Below, one piece after another: positions 18,819 through 26,791 of a stretch of 64,000 bases of DNA; the first letter of the stretch is position 1; the number at the start of each line of letters is the position of its first letter. The position numbers and the translations under genes were made by a program. This DNA is from CAYSYY01 sp964576115 [NCBI: uncultured Gemmatimonadota bacterium] (GTDB taxonomy: Bacteria; Blakebacterota; Blakebacteria; Blakebacterales), in contig CAZNUA010000008.1 of NCBI GenBank assembly GCA_964576115.1, positions 1-64,000 on the forward strand. The letters are read 5' to 3'. The notes beneath the pieces were generated by a model, which did no database searches, was not told where the DNA came from, and saw only the letters and a program-made list of their open reading frames with translations.

Positions 18819-20696
18819 ATGCAGCTGGCTGGAATCGACTGGATCGTCATGGCCGCCTACGGCCTGATCGCTCTCGGGGTCGGCCTCTACTTCATGCGCC
18901 GGGCCGGCCAGGGGATCGACGAGTTCTTCCTCTCGGGACGCAAACTGCCCTGGTGGCTGCTGGGTACCTCGATGGTGGCCACCACCTTCTCGACCGATAC
19001 CCCCAACCTGGTGACCGATATCGTGCGTACCGGGGGGGTGAGCGGCAACTGGGTCTGGTGGGCCTTCGTTATCACCGGCATGTGCACGGTGTTCTTCTAC
19101 GCCAAACTCTGGCGGCGCTCGGGGGCCATGACCGACATGGGCTTTTACGAACTGCGCTACTCGGGCCGCCCGGCCGCCTTCCTGCGCGGTTTCCGTTCGA
19201 TCTACCTGGGGCTGTTCTTCAACGTCATGATCATGGCCACGGTGACCATGGCGGCCATCAAGATCGCCGGGGTCCTGCTGGGGGTGGACAAATACACCAC
19301 CGTGCTCATCTGCGCCACCGTGACAGCCATCTACTCCGCCTCCTCCGGTCTGTGGGGAGTGGTCATGACCGACCTGCTCCTGTTCGTGATCGCCATGGTG
19401 GGTTCGATCGCCGCCGCCGTCTTCGCCCTGCAGCAGCCCCAGGTGGGGGGCCTCGGCGGCCTGCTCAGTTCCCCCACCCTGGCCGGCAAGCTGAGCTTCC
19501 TGCCTGATTTCACCGACACCAGCTCGCTGCTGGCGATCTTCATCGTCCCCGTAGCGGTGCAGTGGTGGAGTACCTGGTACCCGGGAGCCGAACCAGGGGG
19601 AGGCGGGTACATTGCCCAGCGCATGCTTGCGGCCCGCAATGAAAAAGAGTCGATGCTCTCTACCCTGTGGTTCAACGTCGCCCACTACGCCCTGCGCCCC
19701 TGGCCGTGGATCCTTGTGGCCCTCTGTTCGGTTCTGGTCTACCCCACCCTCGATTCGATCCAGGCCGCTTTCCCGAACCTCGACCCCTCGATCATCGGCC
19801 ACGACCTGGCCTACCCGGCCATGCTGGTCTTCCTGCCCCACGGCCTGCTCGGTCTGGCGGTCGCCAGTCTGGCCGCGGCCTACATGTCGACCGTCAGCAC
19901 CCACCTGAACTGGGGTTCCTCCTATATCGTCGACGATTTCTACCGCCGCTTCATCACCACCTCGGCGAGCCCGAAACACTATGTTCTGGTCGCCCGGATC
20001 TCGACCGTCCTGCTCGTGATCCTGGCTTCGGTCGTCTCCCTCTGGCTCGAGAACGCCCTGCAGGCTTTCCGGATCCTGCTGCAGATCGGAGCCGGGACCG
20101 GCCTGATCTTCCTGCTGCGCTGGTTCTGGTGGCGGATCAACGCCTGGGGCGAGATCGCCGCCATGGTCATCTCCTTCACGGTGGCGATCTGGTTCGAATT
20201 CGTCCACGAGGCGGTGGGTCTGCCCCTGCTCGACCCCTCGCTGCGGCTCGTGATCGGCGTGGCCATCACTACCATCGGCTGGATCGCGGTCATGTTCCTG
20301 ACCCGGCCGGCTGATGAGGCCACCCTGCGTTCCTTCTACGAGAAAATCCGTCCCCTCGGGCCGGGCTGGCGACGGGTCGTCGGGCCGGATCCCGAGCCCG
20401 AGCGCGGTCCCGACGGCCGCCCGCGGGAAAACCTGAGTGCGGCCTTCCTGGCCTGGTTCCTGGGAATCGTGACGATTTACAGCGCCCTGTTCGGAACCGG
20501 CTTCCTGCTGTATGGCAAATTCGCACCCGCCGCCGTCGGTCTGGCCGTCTTCGTGGTTGCGGGGCGCTATCTGATTCAGATCTTCCCCCGGGTGGGCTTC
20601 GGCTCCAGCTCTACGGGGGAACCGACGGTACCGGGAGCCGGCCCGGTTGCTCCAGAAGAGGAGAATCGCGCCGGCGGAGAGGATCGATCGGGGTGA
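18819..20696 (+). CDS. Sodium/solute symporter (SSS family)
   Basis: 625 residues, GGGGAACC before the ATG, 10 bases after the serine dehydratase gene. It has about 13 hydrophobic segments and the SSS pattern: FFLSGRKLPWWLLGTSMVAT near residues 35-55, TFSTDTPNLVTD, and later LAAAYMSTVSTHLNWGSSYI, which contains the conserved Ser/Thr near the second sodium site. It is placed to import the substrate of the glycyl radical pathway (an amino acid or derivative) with sodium, but SSS substrates range from proline to sugars and sialic acid and cannot be read from sequence. Confidence 0.92.
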   Translation: MQLAGIDWIVMAAYGLIALGVGLYFMRRAGQGIDEFFLSGRKLPWWLLGTSMVATTFSTDTPNLVTDIVRTGGVSGNWVWWAFVITGMCTVFFYAKLWRRSGAMTDMGFYELRYSGRPAAFLRGFRSIYLGLFFNVMIMATVTMAAIKIAGVLLGVDKYTTVLICATVTAIYSASSGLWGVVMTDLLLFVIAMVGSIAAAVFALQQPQVGGLGGLLSSPTLAGKLSFLPDFTDTSSLLAIFIVPVAVQWWSTWYPGAEPGGGGYIAQRMLAARNEKESMLSTLWFNVAHYALRPWPWILVALCSVLVYPTLDSIQAAFPNLDPSIIGHDLAYPAMLVFLPHGLLGLAVASLAAAYMSTVSTHLNWGSSYIVDDFYRRFITTSASPKHYVLVARISTVLLVILASVVSLWLENALQAFRILLQIGAGTGLIFLLRWFWWRINAWGEIAAMVISFTVAIWFEFVHEAVGLPLLDPSLRLVIGVAITTIGWIAVMFLTRPADEATLRSFYEKIRPLGPGWRRVVGPDPEPERGPDGRPRENLSAAFLAWFLGIVTIYSALFGTGFLLYGKFAPAAVGLAVFVVAGRYLIQIFPRVGFGSSSTGEPTVPGAGPVAPEEENRAGGEDRSG

Positions 20697-21535
20697 CGAA
20701 CACGACCACGCATCGGGCCGTCGTCCTGGCGGCCGGTCTGGGAACCCGCATGCGCCGGGGCAGCGAGGCGGCCGGTCTGTCGGGGGCGAACCTGGAAGCC
20801 GCCCGGCAGGGCCTGAAGGGTCTCATCCGCCTGAACGGACGGCCCTTTCTCGATTATCAGATCCAGCGCCTGATCGAAGCCGGCTGCGACGAAATCTGTC
20901 TGGTACTGGCTCCGACCCGCACCCCTCTGCACGAACGGTACGAACGACTGGCTGAACGGCTCACCGACACCCGGCTGGCTTTCGCGGTCCAGGCCGAACC
21001 CCTGGGCACGGCCGATGCCCTGCTGGCCGCCGAAGAGTTCGCCGCCGGCGAACCCTTCCTGCTGCTGAACTCGGATAATCTCTACCCCCTGGAAGCCCTG
21101 CGCCGCCTGCTCTCCGGGCCCGCCCCCGCCCTGGTCGCCTTCGAGCGCAGCGGCATCGTCCGTTCCAATATTGCTCCGGAGAGAATCGCCGAGATGGCGA
21201 TCGTGACCGGCTACGAGGAAGGGGTACTGACCGACATCATCGAGAAGCCGGGTCGAGCGGAACGCGACCGTTTCCCCGAGGCGCCTCTCTCGATGAACTG
21301 CTGGCATTTCACCACCGGCATGTTCGCCGCCTGCCGGAGTATCGAGCCGCACCAGGAGCGCGGCGAGCTCGAGATCCCCACCGCGGTCCTGCACGGCATC
21401 CGCGAGATGGGGATGACCTTCCGGATTGTGCGCAGTGACCAGCCGGTCTTCGACATGACCGGCACGGCCGACATCCCCTCCCTGGAAGCGGTGACCCGCG
21501 AGATCTCCCTGACCCTGCCGGAGATCGAGGCGTGA
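20693..21535 (+). CDS. Sugar-phosphate nucleotidyltransferase
   Basis: 280 residues with a GTG start overlapping the symporter stop by 4 bases. The N-terminus VVLAAGLGTRMRRG is the nucleotide-binding loop of NTP_transferase enzymes, KGLIRLNGRPFLDY follows, and FLLLNSDNLYP carries the metal-binding Asp. A match to the glucose-1-phosphate thymidylyl/uridylyltransferase superfamily is clear, but no left-handed beta-helix domain follows. The adjacent kinase probably supplies the sugar 1-phosphate. Nucleotide and sugar specificity are not determined. Confidence 0.85.
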   Translation: MTNTTTHRAVVLAAGLGTRMRRGSEAAGLSGANLEAARQGLKGLIRLNGRPFLDYQIQRLIEAGCDEICLVLAPTRTPLHERYERLAERLTDTRLAFAVQAEPLGTADALLAAEEFAAGEPFLLLNSDNLYPLEALRRLLSGPAPALVAFERSGIVRSNIAPERIAEMAIVTGYEEGVLTDIIEKPGRAERDRFPEAPLSMNCWHFTTGMFAACRSIEPHQERGELEIPTAVLHGIREMGMTFRIVRSDQPVFDMTGTADIPSLEAVTREISLTLPEIEA

Positions 21536-22905
21536 GGATCCCGGACGAGACCGACTTCATCAACGATCCTCTCCTCGACCGCTGCCGGGACACTCTCGGG
21601 CCCGGGCCGGATCCCGTGCGGGCCTTCGTTCCCGGCCGGGTCGAGCTGTTCGGCAAGCACACCGATTACGCCGGCGGCTCGAGTCTGCTGCTGGCTACCC
21701 GGCAGGGCCTGCGTATGGCCGCCCGCCCCGCCGCCGAAGAGCGGATCAGGATCATTCCGGCCGACCGGCCCGGTGACGTCCGTCTCTTCCGGCCCGGCGA
21801 ACGCCCCACCCTGCCCCCGGGTGACTGGCTGAACTATCCCGCCACCACAGCTCGCCGACTGGCTCTGAACTTCGGCTCTCAGGCTTCCCTCACCGGGGTC
21901 GATATCGCCTTTGCCGGCGACCTGCCGATCGCGGCCGGCATGAGCAGTTCGAGCGCCCTGATGGTGGCCACCTTTCTCGTGCTCGCCCACCTGTGGCATC
22001 TGGACGAGACCCCTGCCTGGCGGGCCGAGCTGAGCGAGGTCGAACGTCTGGTCGAGTACCTGGGGTGCGTGGAGAACGGCGAGAACTACGGCACCCTGGT
22101 CGGGGAATCGGGCGTGGGCACCTTCGGGGGAAGCGAAGACCATGCCGCCATGCTGCTCTGCCGTCCCGGTCGGATTGCGTCCTGCTCCTTCGCTCCCACC
22201 CGCCTGCACGAACAGATCGTCTGGCCCCGGGATTGGAGCTGTGTGATCGCTTCCTCTGGTGTCAGGGCCGAGAAGACCGGCGCCAGGCTCGCCGACTACA
22301 ACCGGGCCTCCCGCCGTGCCCGGCTGGCCGTCGAACTCTGGAACGAGGCCCGCGGAACCGGGCTGCGCCATCTCGGGGAACTCGCCGCTGGTCGGGACCG
22401 GAGCGAATGCGACGCGATCGTCGACTTCCTGGCCGCGCGGGGCCGGGCACGGGAGAACCGGAACGGACCGGGAGAACCGCAACCGGAACCGGAGGATCTC
22501 GATCCGGCCGGGCGGTTCCGTCAGTTCGTCGGTGAAGAATGTGTCTACACTCCGGCGGCCCGTGAAGCTCTTCGCACCGCCGACCTCGAGGCTCTCGGCC
22601 GGGCAGCCGAGCGGTCCCATCGGGCGGCCCGCGAGGACCTGGGCACCGTGATCCCCGAAACCGACCGGCTTCAGGCTCTGGCCCGTGAGGCGGGCGCGCC
22701 CGCGGCCTCGTATTTCGGGGCGGGCTTCGGGGGCAGCGTCTGGGCGGTCGTGCCCGAGACCGGAAGCGGTGCCGAAGCCTTCGCACGGACCTGGCTCGAG
22801 GCGTATACTCACGAGTTCCCGGAGCGATCGGAAACCGCGCTCACCCTCATCACCCGTCCCGGAGCTCCCGCCCGGGTCGCAGCGGCAGGAGAACAAGCGT
22901 GCTGA
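21532..22905 (+). CDS. GHMP kinase, galactokinase-like
   Basis: 457 residues with a GTG start, 4-base overlap with the nucleotidyltransferase. Galactokinase-type features: GRVELFGKHTDYAGGSS (a variant of the GRVNLIGEHTDYNGG signature in which the Glu that contacts sugar is replaced by Lys), the ATP loop PIAAGMSSSSAL, and the C-terminal motif SYFGAGFGGSVWAVV. The usual MDQ aspartate segment reads GGSEDHAAML here. So it is a GHMP sugar kinase of a divergent galactokinase-related family; galactose itself may not be the substrate. The sugar 1-phosphate would feed the coupled nucleotidyltransferase. Confidence 0.82.
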   Translation: MRIPDETDFINDPLLDRCRDTLGPGPDPVRAFVPGRVELFGKHTDYAGGSSLLLATRQGLRMAARPAAEERIRIIPADRPGDVRLFRPGERPTLPPGDWLNYPATTARRLALNFGSQASLTGVDIAFAGDLPIAAGMSSSSALMVATFLVLAHLWHLDETPAWRAELSEVERLVEYLGCVENGENYGTLVGESGVGTFGGSEDHAAMLLCRPGRIASCSFAPTRLHEQIVWPRDWSCVIASSGVRAEKTGARLADYNRASRRARLAVELWNEARGTGLRHLGELAAGRDRSECDAIVDFLAARGRARENRNGPGEPQPEPEDLDPAGRFRQFVGEECVYTPAAREALRTADLEALGRAAERSHRAAREDLGTVIPETDRLQALAREAGAPAASYFGAGFGGSVWAVVPETGSGAEAFARTWLEAYTHEFPERSETALTLITRPGAPARVAAAGEQAC

Positions 22906-24794
22906 CGCAGAAAGAGAGGATCCGGGTCGTCGTCCTCGACGATCATCGCCGGATCGCCCACGCCGTGGCCGACCGGATCAGCGACCTCATCACGGCCAAC
23001 AACGCCCGGGAACGGGCGACCGTCCTTGGTCTGGCCACCGGCTCGACCCCCCTCGGCATCTATCGCGAACTCATCCGGCGCCACCGCGACGAGGCCCTCG
23101 ATTTCTCCCGCGTCATCACTTTCAACCTCGACGAGTACTTCCCGCTCGATCCCGGTTCGATTCACTCCTACCGCCGCTACATGCACGAGAACTTCTTCGA
23201 CCACATCAACCTAGACCCCGCCAACATCCATATTCCCCGCAGCGACATCCCCGAGGATTCGGTGGACGATTTCTGCCACGAATACGAAGCGGCGATAGCC
23301 CGGGCGGGAGGCATCGATTTACAGATTCTCGGCATCGGCCGGACCGGTCACATCGGCTTCAACGAACCAGGGTCGGGGCGCGACTCGCGTACCCGGCTCA
23401 TCTACCTCGACACTGTCACCCGGCGCGACGCGGCCTCTGATTTCTTCGGCGAGGACAACGTCCCACTCAAGGCGATCACGATGGGCGTGGCCACCATCCT
23501 CGAAGCCCGCGAAATCGCCATGATCGCCCTGGGCGAGCACAAGGCCGAGATCATCCGGCGGGCGGTCGAAGGACCGGTCGACCAGGAGGTGGCAGCCAGC
23601 TACCTGCAGCAGCATCCCGACGCCACCGTCTACCTCGATCCCCCCACCGCGGCCGCCCTGACCCGCTTCCGGACCCCCTGGCTGCTCGGGCCGGTGGAGT
23701 GGAACCAGGCGGCCGAAACCAAGGCCGTCATGTGGTTGAGCCGGACCACGGGTAAATCGATCCTGCGCCTCGAAACCCGCGACTACCGGACAAACCATCT
23801 CAGCGCCCTGGCGGCCCGGTGGGGTTCAGCCGCCCCCCTGAACGGCGAAATCTTCAACCGGCTGATCGCCAAGATCCGGGGCCGCAGCAAGCTGCCTGAA
23901 GACCGTCGCATTCTCGTTTTTTCCCCCCACCCCGACGACGACGTCATCTCGATGGGGGGGATCCTGCACAAGCTGCAGCTCAACGGTAACGAGATCACGG
24001 TCGCGTACCAGACCTCGGGGAACATCGCCGTTTTCGACCACGAGGTCCGGCGCTACCTCGACTTCATCCGGCGGGCCGAGGGGGTGCTCGGTATCGGCCC
24101 CGAGGAACTCGGCTCGGTGAGCAACCGGATCGAAACCTTCCTCGCCGCCAAGGAACCGGGCGAAGTTGATATCGAGGAGGTCCTGCAGCTCAAACGGGCC
24201 ATCCGGGAGTCCGAAGCGGTGTCGGCGATCAGAACCCTGGGTCTGGTGCCCGATCAGGCCCGCTTTCTCAACCTGCCCTTCTACCGCACCGGCGAGGTCC
24301 GCAAGGACCCGGTCGGGCCCGAGGACGTTGCCATCATCCTCGCCCTGCTCGAGGAACTCGAGCCCGAGATCGTCTTCGCGGCCGGCGACATGTCCGATCC
24401 ACACGGCACCCATCGCATGTGCCTCGAAGCCATTCAGCAGGCACTCGACGCCTGTGGCGGGCCCGAACCCGAGATCTGGCTCTACCGCGGGGCCTGGCAG
24501 GAGTGGCCGCTGGCCGAGGCGACCGTCCTGGTGCCCCTCTCGCAGGAAGAACTGAATCTGAAGATCCTGGCCATTTTCAAGCACGAATCGCAGAAGGACC
24601 GGGCACCCTTCCCCGGTCCCGAGGAACGCGAGTTCTGGCAACGGGTGGAGGACCGCAACCGGGGAGCGGCGGTCGAACTCGAGCGCCTCGGGCTGCCGGC
24701 CTACTACGCCCTGGAAACCTACGTTGTACGCCATGGCGGGGCCCTGCTCGACAACCCGCCGATCGCCACCGCCGAACTGGCCGACGGGGTCTGA
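22899..24794 (+). CDS. nagB: Glucosamine-6-phosphate deaminase fused to PIG-L/LmbE deacetylase
   Basis: 631 residues with a GTG start; AGGAG lies upstream and it overlaps the kinase gene by 7 bases. Residues 1-260 are NagB: LATGSTPLGIYREL, FNLDEYFPLD (catalytic Asp region) and GIGRTGHIGFNEPGSG (the canonical Asn is Thr). Residues 335-600 are a PIG-L/LmbE zinc deacetylase: VFSPHPDDDVISMGG and DMSDPHGTHRMC. This architecture is known from Bacteroidetes and relatives. Together the domains could deacetylate an N-acetylglucosamine derivative and deaminate or isomerise glucosamine 6-phosphate, linking the run to amino-sugar use. Confidence 0.92.
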   Translation: MLTQKERIRVVVLDDHRRIAHAVADRISDLITANNARERATVLGLATGSTPLGIYRELIRRHRDEALDFSRVITFNLDEYFPLDPGSIHSYRRYMHENFFDHINLDPANIHIPRSDIPEDSVDDFCHEYEAAIARAGGIDLQILGIGRTGHIGFNEPGSGRDSRTRLIYLDTVTRRDAASDFFGEDNVPLKAITMGVATILEAREIAMIALGEHKAEIIRRAVEGPVDQEVAASYLQQHPDATVYLDPPTAAALTRFRTPWLLGPVEWNQAAETKAVMWLSRTTGKSILRLETRDYRTNHLSALAARWGSAAPLNGEIFNRLIAKIRGRSKLPEDRRILVFSPHPDDDVISMGGILHKLQLNGNEITVAYQTSGNIAVFDHEVRRYLDFIRRAEGVLGIGPEELGSVSNRIETFLAAKEPGEVDIEEVLQLKRAIRESEAVSAIRTLGLVPDQARFLNLPFYRTGEVRKDPVGPEDVAIILALLEELEPEIVFAAGDMSDPHGTHRMCLEAIQQALDACGGPEPEIWLYRGAWQEWPLAEATVLVPLSQEELNLKILAIFKHESQKDRAPFPGPEEREFWQRVEDRNRGAAVELERLGLPAYYALETYVVRHGGALLDNPPIATAELADGV

Positions 24795-24898
24795 GCCGGG
24801 GTTCGGGCCCGGTCCCGGGAACGGAACCGCACCCGTACCGGCGGGCGCAACGCTGCCCGCGTGCCGCCAAAACCGGAACACCTGAGGGAGAACCGAGC

Positions 24899-25654
24899 AT
24901 GAAGGGTCTGACCGACAAACGGGTTCTGATCACCGGCGGAGCCGGAGGAATCGGCCTGGCCGCCGCCGAACGTTTTCTGGCCGAGGGGAGCCTGGTCACC
25001 CTGCTGGACGCCGACTCCGACGCCCTCGACCGGGCGTCGTCGGAGCTGCCCGGCCTGACCGGAACTCTCGTCGCCGACGTCACCTCGCCGCCGGAGGTCC
25101 AGAGTGCTCTCGACGAACTGGCCGGCAACCTCGGCGGGCTCGACGTGCTGATCAACAACGCCGGGATCAGCCTGCGGCATCCTTTTCTCGAGATCACAGA
25201 CGACGAGTGGCGGCGGGTGATCGACGTCAACCTGACCGGAATCTTCACCGTGGGTCAGCTCACCGCCCGACGCATGCTCGCGGGCGGCGGGGGGACGATC
25301 GTCAATACCGCTTCGACCAACGCCCTGGTCGGGTATCACTATTACGCCGACTACAACGCCTCGAAGGCCGGCGTGGTCGAGCTGACCCGCTCGATGGCAC
25401 TCGAGCTGGCCCCGGCGATCCGGGTCAACGCGGTCTGCCCCGGTTTCATCCTCACACCCATGCAGGAAGCCGAATACACCGCCGAGATGCAGCAGGCGTT
25501 CGCCGCCAGGCTCCCCCTCGACCGGCTCGGCCGGCCCGAGGACGTCGCCGCCCTCTTCGCCTTTCTGGCCTCGGATGAGGCCGCCTTCATCACCGGTCAG
25601 ACAGTCGTCATCGACGGGGGCGAGATCGCCGGCGGGTTGACCAGCCAGCCCTGA
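24899..25654 (+). CDS. Short-chain dehydrogenase/reductase (FabG-like)
   Basis: 251 residues from ATG 24899, with AGGGAG upstream; the open frame extends to 24419 but that part overlaps the NagB gene. Classical SDR motifs: TGGAGGIG near the N-terminus, NNAG, and the catalytic Ser (TASTN region) with YNASK. NAVCPGFILTPM and TGQTVVIDGGE complete the fold. It reduces a ketone or oxidises an alcohol with NAD(P)H; substrate unknown. A 104-bp GC-rich gap separates it from NagB, so it may be read from the same transcript. Its stop is only three bases from that of the convergent HD-GYP gene. Confidence 0.9.
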   Translation: MKGLTDKRVLITGGAGGIGLAAAERFLAEGSLVTLLDADSDALDRASSELPGLTGTLVADVTSPPEVQSALDELAGNLGGLDVLINNAGISLRHPFLEITDDEWRRVIDVNLTGIFTVGQLTARRMLAGGGGTIVNTASTNALVGYHYYADYNASKAGVVELTRSMALELAPAIRVNAVCPGFILTPMQEAEYTAEMQQAFAARLPLDRLGRPEDVAALFAFLASDEAAFITGQTVVIDGGEIAGGLTSQP

Positions 25655-25657
25655 CGA

Positions 25658-26791
25658 TCAACCCAGCAGGCCCGCATCGGCAGCCACGAAACGGTCCCGC
25701 CAGGTGCTGAGCATGCGGGTGAATCCCTTGACCAGGTCGGGAGCGAATTTGGATCCGGTGCCTGCGGTGAGGACCTCCATGATACGCTCGAGTCCCAGCT
25801 CGGGTTCGTACGGCCGCCTGGTGCGCATGGCGTCATAGACGTCGCAGAGACGAACGACCTGACTGATGCGGTGCGGAGTGCGCGGGTAGATGAATTCGGG
25901 GTACCCCGAACCGTCGAGATCGAGATGATGCTCGCTGGCTGCCACCGCAGCGGCGCCGAACCGCTCCCCCGAACGCATCAGGATCCGGGCTCCCTCCAGG
26001 GGATGGCGGCGGATCACCGACCACTCCTCGTCGGTCAGCTCGCCCGGCTTGTTGAGGATCTCCTCGGGCACGGTCACCTTGCCGATATCGTGCAGCAGGG
26101 CGGCTTCGGCGATGAGCATTATCTCCGGTTCGGCCAGCTGCATGAACTCGCCCAGGGCCACCGCCAGCACGCTGGTGTTGAGCGCACGGACGACCGCGAG
26201 TTCGGAGCCTTCGGTTATCGGCACCTGGGGAATGACGAGTTCCTCTTCGGCGTGCATCACACCCCAGATCGAATCGAGCACGCCGGCCGACAGCGCCGCG
26301 TGGATGGCTCCGTTGGCGCTTGCTTCGGTGAAGAGCCCGTCGGCCATTTCGGCCTGTTCGTAGAGGTTGAAGAGGGTGTAGCCGCCGGTCCCGTCAAGCA
26401 GGCTGACCGGGCCGAAACGGATGTTATCGAATTCCCCCGGCTGGATATCGGCGTACTCCTTGCGGCCGGCGATCAGGTCGGCCAGCTCGATGACGAAGAC
26501 TCCGACCTCTTCGCGGGTGACGCCGGTCCCCAGTTCGAGCCGTTCGATTCCGTTTTCCGCCAGACGGGCCGCGAGAGCCCAATTGCGCAGTCCGCGCAGG
26601 GGTGTCTCGCCGTACACGACCTCGTCGGCGAGAAAGGTGAAAACCACGGTCGCGCTATCTTCCTGCAGGTCGAGGAGGTTGGTATAGGCGTCTTCGAGAG
26701 CCTTCTCGCGAGCCGGGTGCCCTTCGGCGTAGAGCCCTATCGCCGACAGACAGTGCGAGAGGGCGTGCAGGAAACCTACCGCGGCGCTCAT
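25658..26791 (-). CDS. HD-GYP domain protein with GHPAR-type N-terminal domain
   Basis: 377 residues, start overlapping the stop of the HEAT-repeat gene (ATGA). Residues 1-110 share a domain with that neighbour (HALSHCLSAIGLYAEGHPAR, DEVVYGETPL, GVTREEVGVFV). The C-terminal half is an HD-GYP phosphodiesterase-type domain: ALLHDIGKVTVP, RRHPLEGARIL, SEHHLDLDGSGYP and RLCDVYDAM. HD-GYP enzymes hydrolyse cyclic di-GMP; the GYP motif is intact. Probably cytosolic: no membrane segment. It likely senses through the shared N-terminal domain, which I do not recognise functionally. Confidence 0.85.
   Translation of the reverse strand: MSAAVGFLHALSHCLSAIGLYAEGHPAREKALEDAYTNLLDLQEDSATVVFTFLADEVVYGETPLRGLRNWALAARLAENGIERLELGTGVTREEVGVFVIELADLIAGRKEYADIQPGEFDNIRFGPVSLLDGTGGYTLFNLYEQAEMADGLFTEASANGAIHAALSAGVLDSIWGVMHAEEELVIPQVPITEGSELAVVRALNTSVLAVALGEFMQLAEPEIMLIAEAALLHDIGKVTVPEEILNKPGELTDEEWSVIRRHPLEGARILMRSGERFGAAAVAASEHHLDLDGSGYPEFIYPRTPHRISQVVRLCDVYDAMRTRRPYEPELGLERIMEVLTAGTGSKFAPDLVKGFTRMLSTWRDRFVAADAGLLG

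Noticed and set aside
18315-20207. 630-codon minus-strand open frame over the symporter
   Set aside because: Low-complexity His/Gly/Asp-rich translation typical of antisense to a membrane protein gene.
24419-24898. 160-codon N-terminal extension of the SDR
   Set aside because: It overlaps the NagB/PIG-L gene and has no domain; the SDR starts at 24899 with AGGGAG upstream.
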